DNA of 64,000 bases, taken from NCBI RefSeq assembly GCF_001617365.1, contig NZ_LVJR01000029.1, positions 1 through 64,000 of the forward strand, in the 5' to 3' direction. Each line of letters starts with the position of its first letter. Position 1 is the first letter of the stretch. The DNA is from Rhodanobacter sp. FW104-R8. GTDB lineage: Bacteria > Pseudomonadota > Gammaproteobacteria > Xanthomonadales > Rhodanobacteraceae. Made by a program: the position numbers and the translations under genes. This document shows positions 58,074 to 64,000 of the stretch, in pieces. Under the pieces are notes generated by a model. That model did no database searches and was not told the DNA's origin. It worked only from the letters and a program-made list of their open reading frames with translations.

Positions 58074-58149
58074 GTAGGAGCGCACCCTGTGCGCGATGGC
58101 TTGATGGTTGGCTCCGGGCGAAGCGGTCGCGCACAGGGTGCGCTCCTAC
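58074..58149. repeat. palindromic repeat, GTAGGAGC group, supplying the argC stop
   Basis: Perfect 23-bp arms at 58074-58096 (starting GTAGGAGCGCACCCTGTGCG) and 58127-58149. It matches the recC-recB element. On the minus strand its TAG (58148-58146) is the argC stop codon. It fills the argC-argH gap. Confidence 0.93.
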
Positions 58150-59105
58150 GGCTCCACCGGAATGGCGGTGTACTCGTCCACGCCGATCGCGCGGTTAATG
58201 TTCTGCATCGCCTGGGTGGCGGCGCCCTTGAGCAGGTTGTCCAGTGTGGCCACGATCACCACGCGCTTGCCGTCGGCCGACAGCGCGAAGCCACCGATCT
58301 CGGTGTGGTGCTTGTGGGCGATGCGGCTGACCCATGGCGCCTCGTCCAGTACCGATACCAGCTTCTCGTCGCCATAGGCATGCCGGAAGCGCTGCAGCAC
58401 TTCCTCGCGCTTCATCGGCCGCGAGAGATACAGGTTGCTGGTGACGGTGAGCCCGCGGAAGTGCGGCGCCACGTGCGGCATGAATTCCACCGGCACGCCG
58501 AGCTGGAACGAGGCTTCCTTCTCGTGCATGTGGCCGGTGAGCGCGTACGGCATCAGGTTGTCGCGCAGCTTGTCCGGATCGTTCTTGTCCGACGGCGTGG
58601 TGCCGGCGCCGGAATAGCCGGAGACGCCGAAGCACACCGGCGGCGCGGCCAGCAGGTCCTTCAGCGGCGCGACGGAAAGCTGCATGGCGGTGGCGTAGCA
58701 GCCTGGGTTGCTGATCCGTTTCTCGCCCCGCCACTTGCCGCGGGTGAGTTCGGGCAGGCCGTAGTACCAGGTCTTGTCGAAGCGGTAGTCGGCGGAGAGG
58801 TCGAGGATCAGCGTGTCCGGCTTCGCCGCGCCGATGGCCGCCACGAACGGCGCCGCCTTGCCGTTCGGCAGCGCCAGGATCACCACGTCGGCGCCCTGCG
58901 CCGCCACGGCGGCCGGGTCCAGGCTGGCGTAGCGCAGTCCGCCGGCGAAGCCGTCGACGTGGTCGGCCACGCACTGGCCGTCCAACTCGCGCGAGGAGAC
59001 AAAAGCCAGCTCCAGCGCGGGATGCGCCGCGATCAGGCGGATCAGCTCCACGCCGGTATGGCCGCGCGCGCCGACGATGCCGATGCTCTTTTTGTCGTTT
59101 GTCAC
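58146..59105 (-). CDS. argC: N-acetyl-gamma-glutamyl-phosphate reductase
   Basis: Reduces N-acetylglutamyl phosphate to the semialdehyde. The product is 319 residues. Family features are [46 protein letters not shown] with the catalytic Cys, [14 protein letters not shown], and [12 protein letters not shown]. The start codon is GTG at 59103-59105, where the conserved N-terminus begins. The last codons run into a palindromic repeat that provides the stop. Confidence 0.95.
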   Translation of the reverse strand: MTNDKKSIGIVGARGHTGVELIRLIAAHPALELAFVSSRELDGQCVADHVDGFAGGLRYASLDPAAVAAQGADVVILALPNGKAAPFVAAIGAAKPDTLILDLSADYRFDKTWYYGLPELTRGKWRGEKRISNPGCYATAMQLSVAPLKDLLAAPPVCFGVSGYSGAGTTPSDKNDPDKLRDNLMPYALTGHMHEKEASFQLGVPVEFMPHVAPHFRGLTVTSNLYLSRPMKREEVLQRFRHAYGDEKLVSVLDEAPWVSRIAHKHHTEIGGFALSADGKRVVIVATLDNLLKGAATQAMQNINRAIGVDEYTAIPVEP

Positions 59106-59130
59106 CGCTTCACTCCTGCCAAGCTTTTGC

Positions 59131-59156
59131 CCCTCCCCCTGCTTTACAGGGGAGGG
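59131..59156. repeat. hairpin repeat, CCCTCCCCTGC group (argB-argC gap)
   Basis: CCCTCCCCCTG pairs with CAGGGGAGGG around CTTTA. It is a short, tail-less copy of the repeat at 49512-49575. It lies between the fused argB/A stop and the argC start and could form a local mRNA hairpin. Confidence 0.75.
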
Positions 59157-59166
59157 AGTCGTTGTC

Positions 59167-60501
59167 TCATCCCACCAGCGTCGGCTGGCGTTGCGCGCAA
59201 TGCGCCACGCAGCGGGCGATGGTGTCGAAGTTGCCGTCCAGCCCGTACCAGAACACCTTCCAGCGCGGCTGCTTGAGGCAGCCGTCGGACTCGGCGTAGT
59301 AGAAGATGTTGACCTGGTTGTTGTGGCGCGAGCGCCAGAACAACTGCGGATTTTCCTCGCGCATCACCTGCCACACCGCGCGGCCCAGGCCTTCGCCCTG
59401 CGCGTCGTCGAGCACGGCGAACTTGTCCAGGTACGGCAGGCCCTGCTCGTTGTCGACATGTTCCATGGTGAGGATCATCGCGGCGCGGTAGTTCTCGCTG
59501 ACGTAGATGCGGAACGCCCTGGTGCGCTCGAAATAGTCCGGCACCAGGGTGCGGCCGAAGCTGGATTCGATCAGCTCGCGCATGCGTGCGCGGTCCACGC
59601 CTTCCCAGGAATCGAAGCGCAGCACCTTCTCGCCACGCCGCACCAGGGTGCCCGAACCCTTGTGGGTGAACAGTTCCTTGGCCAGCTCGGACGGCCGGGT
59701 GATCGACACCGACGAGGTCAGCGGCAGGTCGGCCAGCAGGTCGGCGATCTGCTCGATCTTCAGGCGCATGCCGCCGCTGATCCACGGCTGCGCCATCAGG
59801 TGGTCGAACTCGGTGCTGAGGTTGATCGAGTCGATCACCTTGCCCTGGCCGTCGAGCAGGCCGCCGGTGCCGGTGAGGAACACGATCTTGTACGGCTGCA
59901 GCACGCGCACCAGTTCGTTCGCGGCGACGTCGGCGTTGACGTTGAGGATCTGCCCCTCGTCGGTTTCGCCCAGGCTGGCGATCACCGGGATGGAGTTCGC
60001 GCGCAGGCTGGCCTCGATCGGCGCCAGGTTGATGCTCTCCACCTTGCCGACCAGCCCCAAGGTGTCGCGGTCGAGGTAGCTGGCCATGAACACGCCCGAC
60101 GGCACCGCGGTGGCGCGGGTGTCCATCGACTGCAGCGCCTCGACCAGCTTCAGGTTCTGCTGCATGAACACGCGCCGCACGATGCCCAGCGCCTTTGGCG
60201 AGGTCACGCGCAGGCCGCCCACGGTCTGCTTCCCGATGCCGGCGGCGGCCAGTTCCTCGTCCAGCTGCGGGCCGGCGCCGTGCAGCACGATCGGGGTCAG
60301 TCCCACCTGCTGCAGGAAGGTGAGCGAGGAGGCGAGGTCGGCCAGCTCGTCGCGCAGCACCGCGCCGCCGACCTTGACCACGGCGAAGCGCTTGGCGTCC
60401 AGCTCGGAGAAGCGCTTGAGGTATTGCTGGATTTCCTTCGCGCTGCCCATGCTCGAGAGCAGGCGCACGATCGTCTTGCGGGTGTGCTTGTGCGTTTCCA
60501 T
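59167..60501 (-). CDS. argB: fused N-acetylglutamate kinase/synthase (ArgB/A)
   Basis: Xanthomonas-type bifunctional protein of 444 residues: an amino-acid kinase domain (about 1-290) followed by a GNAT-like acetyltransferase domain (about 295-444). Kinase motifs are [50 protein letters not shown] and [16 protein letters not shown]. The acetyltransferase part has [20 protein letters not shown] and LGRAVWQVM. The start at 60501 ([18 protein letters not shown]) has CAGGAA nine bases upstream and matches where the family begins. An alternative ATG at 60525 overlaps the argE stop (ATGA) but lies in repeat sequence. Confidence 0.92.
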   Translation of the reverse strand: METHKHTRKTIVRLLSSMGSAKEIQQYLKRFSELDAKRFAVVKVGGAVLRDELADLASSLTFLQQVGLTPIVLHGAGPQLDEELAAAGIGKQTVGGLRVTSPKALGIVRRVFMQQNLKLVEALQSMDTRATAVPSGVFMASYLDRDTLGLVGKVESINLAPIEASLRANSIPVIASLGETDEGQILNVNADVAANELVRVLQPYKIVFLTGTGGLLDGQGKVIDSINLSTEFDHLMAQPWISGGMRLKIEQIADLLADLPLTSSVSITRPSELAKELFTHKGSGTLVRRGEKVLRFDSWEGVDRARMRELIESSFGRTLVPDYFERTRAFRIYVSENYRAAMILTMEHVDNEQGLPYLDKFAVLDDAQGEGLGRAVWQVMREENPQLFWRSRHNNQVNIFYYAESDGCLKQPRWKVFWYGLDGNFDTIARCVAHCAQRQPTLVG

Positions 60502-60515
60502 GGTTATGTTTTCCT

Positions 60516-60578
60516 GTGCGTTCATCCGTGAACGCGAGAGTCAAAAAGCGGCCGTCCCTGGCCGCACTTTTCAACAAG
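60516..60578 (+). repeat. 63-bp GTGCGTTCATCC repeat, copy 2, coding for the ArgE C-terminus
   Basis: It matches 44963-45025 at about 54 of 63 positions. Read on the minus strand it encodes the last 18 residues of ArgE (from LVEKCGQG to RVHG) and its stop codon, and it contains the possible upstream ATG of argB. Confidence 0.88.
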
Positions 60579-61655
60579 ACGAAAAGCAACTTCTGCGTAG
60601 TGTTGGAGCTGGTCGAGCGCGACCCATTCGTCGGCGCTGTGCGCCTGGGCGATGTCGCCGGGGCCGTACACGAAGGCGGTGTAGCCGGCGGCGGAGAACA
60701 GCGCCGCCTCGGTCCAGAAATCCACCGCGTTGCCCACGGGGATTCCCAGCTCGTCGGCGAGATCGCGCGCGGCCAGCCGGCGCGCCTCGGCGGTGGCGGT
60801 GTCGCCCGCCGGCAGCGAGGGGCCGCGGAAAGTCTCAGCGAACTCGGCCGGCATGGGCTCGACCAGGGTGCGGAAACGTTCCAGCAGGCCGTCGGGATGC
60901 ATCGTCGGCAAAGGCCGCATGCCGAAGCGCACCTCCGCACTGGGTGCGATCATGTTCGCCTTGATGCCACCCTCGATGCGGCCGATGTTGAAACGCAGGC
61001 CGGTGAGTCCGCCGAAACGCTCGTGCGCCTGCGCCGCCACGAAATCCAGCGCCGCATCGCCCCAACGCACCGCCTGGTGCAGCGCGCTGTCGCCAGGCTT
61101 CTGCTCGCCCGAGGCGTGGCCGGCGTGGCCGGCGAAGCGCATCAGCACCGACTGGATGCCGCGATGCGCCAGCACCGCCTCGCCCTTGGTGGGCTCGGCC
61201 ACGATCACCGCATCGTAAGCCGGCTTGTCCGCGAGGAAGCCGGCGATGCAGCGCGGATCGTTGGCCTCTTCGTCCGTGGTGAACAGCAGCGCCATGTCGC
61301 CGCTGCCGGCGTTCGCCACCGCCAGCAATGCCGCCGCCGCACCCTTGATGTCGCAGGCACCGAGGCCGATGGCGCGGTCCGTCGTCACGCGCAGCTCGTG
61401 CGGGCTGGCCGTCCACGCCGGCGAGTCGGGCACCGTGTCCAGGTGCACGTTGAACAGCAGCTTCGGCTGGCCGCGCATCGCATGCAGACCCACGGCGCCG
61501 GCGCCGTGGTCGGTAACCGCGACGTCGAAGCCGGGCAAGTGCGCGCGGATATAGTCGAAGATGCCCCCCGTGGTGATCGCGCGCGGAGGGTTGCGGGTAT
61601 CGAACGACACCAGCGCCTTGAGGTGTTCCAGTGTGGATTGCAGTAAGTCGCTCAT
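60522..61655 (-). CDS. argE: M20 deacetylase (acetylornithine or acetylcitrulline deacetylase)
   Basis: An M20 zinc peptidase-family deacetylase of 377 residues. Metal ligands are in [11 protein letters not shown] (His, Asp), [14 protein letters not shown] (Asp) and [10 protein letters not shown] (Glu pair). The dimerisation domain shows [20 protein letters not shown]. In Xanthomonas the corresponding gene at this place acts on N-acetylcitrulline, working after acetylornithine carbamoyltransferase; which substrate applies here cannot be read from the sequence. The final 18 residues and the stop are supplied by a dispersed repeat. Confidence 0.9.
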   Translation of the reverse strand: MSDLLQSTLEHLKALVSFDTRNPPRAITTGGIFDYIRAHLPGFDVAVTDHGAGAVGLHAMRGQPKLLFNVHLDTVPDSPAWTASPHELRVTTDRAIGLGACDIKGAAAALLAVANAGSGDMALLFTTDEEANDPRCIAGFLADKPAYDAVIVAEPTKGEAVLAHRGIQSVLMRFAGHAGHASGEQKPGDSALHQAVRWGDAALDFVAAQAHERFGGLTGLRFNIGRIEGGIKANMIAPSAEVRFGMRPLPTMHPDGLLERFRTLVEPMPAEFAETFRGPSLPAGDTATAEARRLAARDLADELGIPVGNAVDFWTEAALFSAAGYTAFVYGPGDIAQAHSADEWVALDQLQHYAEVAFRLVEKCGQGRPLFDSRVHG

Positions 61656-61668
61656 TTCGTCATTGCGC

Positions 61669-62040
61669 TCATTGCGGGTTCGCGGAATAGAACCACGCCG
61701 ATTGGATCAATCCCTCGCATACCTCGAACACCGCCATGTTCTCCAGCGGCGGCTCGCCAAGGCCATGGATCAGCTCGTGGTCGAACACCTTGTTGCCGAC
61801 CACGGTGCGCGAGATCAGCTCCGCCTTCAGCTTCGGATTGTTGAAGCGGTGCTCGGCGTAGAAAGCGGCCAACGCCGGCTTGCCCTGTACCGACGGCGTT
61901 TCCGTAGGCATGCGCCACGAACGGAAGTCGTCCGAAAAACAGGCCAGGAAGGCTTCGAGATCGTGGGGGTTGCACGCTTCGAACTGCCGAACCACAGGAG
62001 CGGCGATATCAGACATGCAGGAGTCCGCGTGGGAATTCAT
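61669..62040 (-). CDS. SnoaL/NTF2-like protein
   Basis: A small NTF2-fold protein of about 123 residues (MNSHADSCMSDIAAPVVRQF). The fold is suggested by ACNPHDLEAFLACFSDDF, a beta stretch with AELISRTVVGNKVFDHELIH, and a C-terminal VCEGLIQSAWFYS. The start at 62040 overlaps the GNAT stop (ATGA); an ATG at 62016 is an alternative. It may be a polyketide-cyclase-like or nonenzymatic binding protein; the function is unknown. It lies between argG and argE. Confidence 0.82.
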   Translation of the reverse strand: MNSHADSCMSDIAAPVVRQFEACNPHDLEAFLACFSDDFRSWRMPTETPSVQGKPALAAFYAEHRFNNPKLKAELISRTVVGNKVFDHELIHGLGEPPLENMAVFEVCEGLIQSAWFYSANPQ

Positions 62041-62489
62041 GGGATGGCCACCGCGCTTCCGGCGGCCTGGGTGTAGAGATCGGGGCGAAGGATTTCCATC
62101 AGACGTTCGGGCCGGGCGGACGGTGCGAAGCCGAATTTCTCGTACAGACTGTGCGCATCGGCCGTGGCGAGCATGAAGCGCCGCAAGCCCTGCAATTGCG
62201 GATGCGCCATGACCGCCGCCACCAGCGTCTTGGAGTGGCCATGCCCACGGTGCTCCGGCAGCACGAACACGTCCGCCAGATAGCCGAACGTGGCGCCGTC
62301 GGTGACCACCCGCGCGAACGCCACCTGGCGTCCGTCGACATAGCCGCCGAAACACAGCGATCCGGCGACGGCCCGCTCCACCGTTGCGCGCGGGATGTCG
62401 CGGCTCCAGTAGGCCTCGGTGGAAAGGAAGCGATGGATCAGCCCGATGTCGAGGCTGTCCTTGTCCGTGCTGACCTGCAGGATATTCAC
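62037..62489 (-). CDS. GNAT-family acetyltransferase
   Basis: A 150-residue GNAT protein. The acetyl-CoA site is LADVFVLPEHRGHGHSKTLV (RGHGHS being the Q/RxxGxG-type loop), followed by ATADAHSLYEKFGF. Its N-terminus (MNILQVSTDKDSLDIGLIHR and YWSRDIP) is typical of the widely distributed small GNATs. Its start overlaps the DinB-like stop and its stop overlaps the NTF2-like start. The substrate is unknown. Confidence 0.88.
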   Translation of the reverse strand: MNILQVSTDKDSLDIGLIHRFLSTEAYWSRDIPRATVERAVAGSLCFGGYVDGRQVAFARVVTDGATFGYLADVFVLPEHRGHGHSKTLVAAVMAHPQLQGLRRFMLATADAHSLYEKFGFAPSARPERLMEILRPDLYTQAAGSAVAIP

Positions 62490-62992
62490 CGGCCGACACC
62501 TCCGTGCTCACGACGCCATGGCTCCGCCGCATGTAGATAGACATTGATCGTGTCGGCGGGGCGCGGCAGCGACAATGCATCGAGGATCTGCCCGACCGCG
62601 CCGCGGTGATAGGCGCCATGCACGATCAGGTGCTGCAGCATCTCGGCGCGCGACATATCGCCTGCCTTGCCGTCGGTGAAACGGAAGCGGATGCGCTCGC
62701 CCAGTTGTTCCGGAGGTAGTTCGCGCGCATAGCCGGCCAGCCACGCGTCGCCGGCGCGGATGCTTTCCGTCAACGCCGGCAGCTCCGGCGTATCCTCGGT
62801 GTTGGTGGCGGCATGCGGGTTCGGTTCGCCTGACAGATGCGCCGCAAAGATCCGATCCACCACGAACGTGTGGTTCATCACGCGAATGGCCTTGCGCCGC
62901 TGCTCGGGGAAACGCTCACCGTCGATGGCGAGCATCGCCTCCAGCATGCTGGCGTTTGCCCACGCCTTGTACGCGAACAGGGACGCGAACAT
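62486..62992 (-). CDS. DinB-family protein
   Basis: A 168-residue four-helix-bundle protein of the DinB/YfiT type. Candidate metal-binding His residues are in RVMNHTFVVD, and in HLIVHGAYHRGAVGQILDAL near the C-terminus. N-terminal LFAYKAWANASMLEAM is typical. Members include thiol transferases with bacillithiol or mycothiol. The start lies one base after the argG stop. The function here is unknown. Confidence 0.87.
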   Translation of the reverse strand: MFASLFAYKAWANASMLEAMLAIDGERFPEQRRKAIRVMNHTFVVDRIFAAHLSGEPNPHAATNTEDTPELPALTESIRAGDAWLAGYARELPPEQLGERIRFRFTDGKAGDMSRAEMLQHLIVHGAYHRGAVGQILDALSLPRPADTINVYLHAAEPWRREHGGVGR

Positions 62993-62993
62993 G

Positions 62994-64000
62994 TCAGCGG
63001 TTGACCTCCGCCCACAGCGTGCTGCTCATGCCGAACAGCTTGATGAAGCCCTCGGCCTCGGCCACGCCCCAGTCGGCCGATTGCGCATAGGTGGCGCCCT
63101 TGGCGTTGAGGATGTGCTTCGACGCGACGGCCACGGCGTTGACCACGCCGCCGTTCGTCTCCAACGTAACCTCGCCGTTGACGGTGGACTGGCTGGAAGC
63201 GAGGAAGGCCTCCAGGTCGGCCTTCAGCGGGTCATGGAAGAAGCCCTCGTACACCACCTCCACCCACTTGCGCGCCACGTCAGGCTTGAAGCGGTTCTGC
63301 TGCTTGCTCAGCACGGCCTCTTCCAGCGCACGATGCGCCGTCAGCAGCGAGATCAGGCCCGGCGCCTCGAAGATGATGCGGCCCTTGAGGCCAATGGTGG
63401 TGTCGCCGGTATAGAGGCCGCGGCCCACGCCGTAGGGCGCGAACAGCGCATTGAGCTTCGCCAGCAGCTGGTGACCGGCGAGCTTCTCGCCGTCCAGCGA
63501 CACCGCCTCGCCCTTCTCGAAGCCGATCTTCACGCGTAGCGGCGCGGCCGGCCATTCGGCGCGCGGCTTGCACCAGCCGCGCGCGCCCTCGCCCGGGGCT
63601 TCCCACTTGTCGATCTCGCCGCCCGACATGGTGACGCCCAGCAGGTTTTCGTTGATGGTGTAGGCCTGCTGCTTGGCGCGCACGCCGAAGCCGCGCTCCT
63701 CCAGGAACTTCTGCTCGTAGGCGCGCGTCTGCGTGTGCTCCTTCTGGATCTCGCGGATCGGCGCCACGATCTCGTAGTCGCCGAGCGACTTCACCGCGAG
63801 GTCGAAGCGCACCTGGTCGTTGCCCATGCCGGTGCAGCCGTGCGCGATGGCCTTCGTGCCCAGTTCGGCGGCGCGCTTCAGCGCAGCCTCGACGATCAGG
63901 TAGCGGTCGGACACCAGCAGCGGGTACTGGCCCTGGTAGCCCTCGCCCGCCCACACGAAGGGCTTCACAAAGCCAGCCCAGATCGCCGGGCCGCCATCCA
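62994..64000 (-). CDS. argG: argininosuccinate synthase (5' part outside the window)
   Basis: About 335 C-terminal residues of ArgG, which joins citrulline and aspartate using ATP. The frame stays open to the window edge, reading [14 protein letters not shown] there. Family features are [55 protein letters not shown] and [20 protein letters not shown]. The initiation region and ATP P-loop should lie beyond base 64000. It is upstream of the DinB, GNAT and NTF2-like genes within the same strand run that leads to argE. Confidence 0.95.
   Translation of the reverse strand, partial: DGGPAIWAGFVKPFVWAGEGYQGQYPLLVSDRYLIVEAALKRAAELGTKAIAHGCTGMGNDQVRFDLAVKSLGDYEIVAPIREIQKEHTQTRAYEQKFLEERGFGVRAKQQAYTINENLLGVTMSGGEIDKWEAPGEGARGWCKPRAEWPAAPLRVKIGFEKGEAVSLDGEKLAGHQLLAKLNALFAPYGVGRGLYTGDTTIGLKGRIIFEAPGLISLLTAHRALEEAVLSKQQNRFKPDVARKWVEVVYEGFFHDPLKADLEAFLASSQSTVNGEVTLETNGGVVNAVAVASKHILNAKGATYAQSADWGVAEAEGFIKLFGMSSTLWAEVNR

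Overview
The window reads as chromosomal DNA of a GC-rich gammaproteobacterium of the Xanthomonadales (Lysobacterales), most likely Rhodanobacteraceae. The arginine/proline cluster argG - argE - fused argB/A - argC - argH - proB - proA is the Xanthomonas-type arrangement, alongside a minor-pilin/PilY1 operon, recCBD, and murJ-ribF-ileS-lspA-ispH beside rpsT. Genus cannot be fixed by eye. No insertion sequence, prophage or CRISPR array was seen.

Layout. 1-205: 3' end of a tRNA and a decayed second copy, each followed by a hairpin. 226-6374 (minus): a large GAF/GGDEF/EAL protein, then an ECF42-type sigma factor with two YCII/DGPF proteins. 6546-15707 (plus): recC, recB, recD. 15837-22886 (minus): type IV pilus operon fimT-pilV-pilW-pilX-pilY1-pilE, with a CRP/Clp-like site and a direct repeat upstream, preceded by a TPR-GGDEF gene (23056-24954). 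25189-25264: tRNA-Thr. 25484-32787 (minus): murJ, ribF, ileS, lspA, ispH. 33022-33285: rpsT. 33433-35809 (minus): feoA, feoB and a Cys-rich small membrane protein behind a Fur-box-like site. 35926-43421 (plus): part of a leucine-degradation (liu) set, a secreted amidohydrolase, two acetyltransferases and a DUF1801 protein. 43496-43996 (minus): RcnB-like protein. 44195-50920 (plus): SDR, EfpL, FUSC transporter, then kynurenine-pathway genes. 50957-53810 (minus): three-gene ABC exporter. 53974-64000 (minus): the arginine/proline operon, with argG running off the right edge.

The most unusual feature is a dense set of palindromic repeats. Five sequence groups can be told apart by eye: GTAGGAGC..., GTAGGGCGGGC..., a CCCTCCCCTGC hairpin with a conserved tail, a 63-bp GTGCGTTCATCC... 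element, and a long inverted repeat seen once. They sit mostly at gene ends inside operons, and several have become coding sequence. Two copies lie in frame inside recD, one supplies the last 18 codons of argE, and two supply the TAG stop codons of the liuD-like gene and argC.

Regulatory themes: two c-di-GMP enzymes and a Clp-like site flank the pilus operon; iron uptake has a probable Fur site; translational coupling through ATGA or TGATG overlaps is very common.
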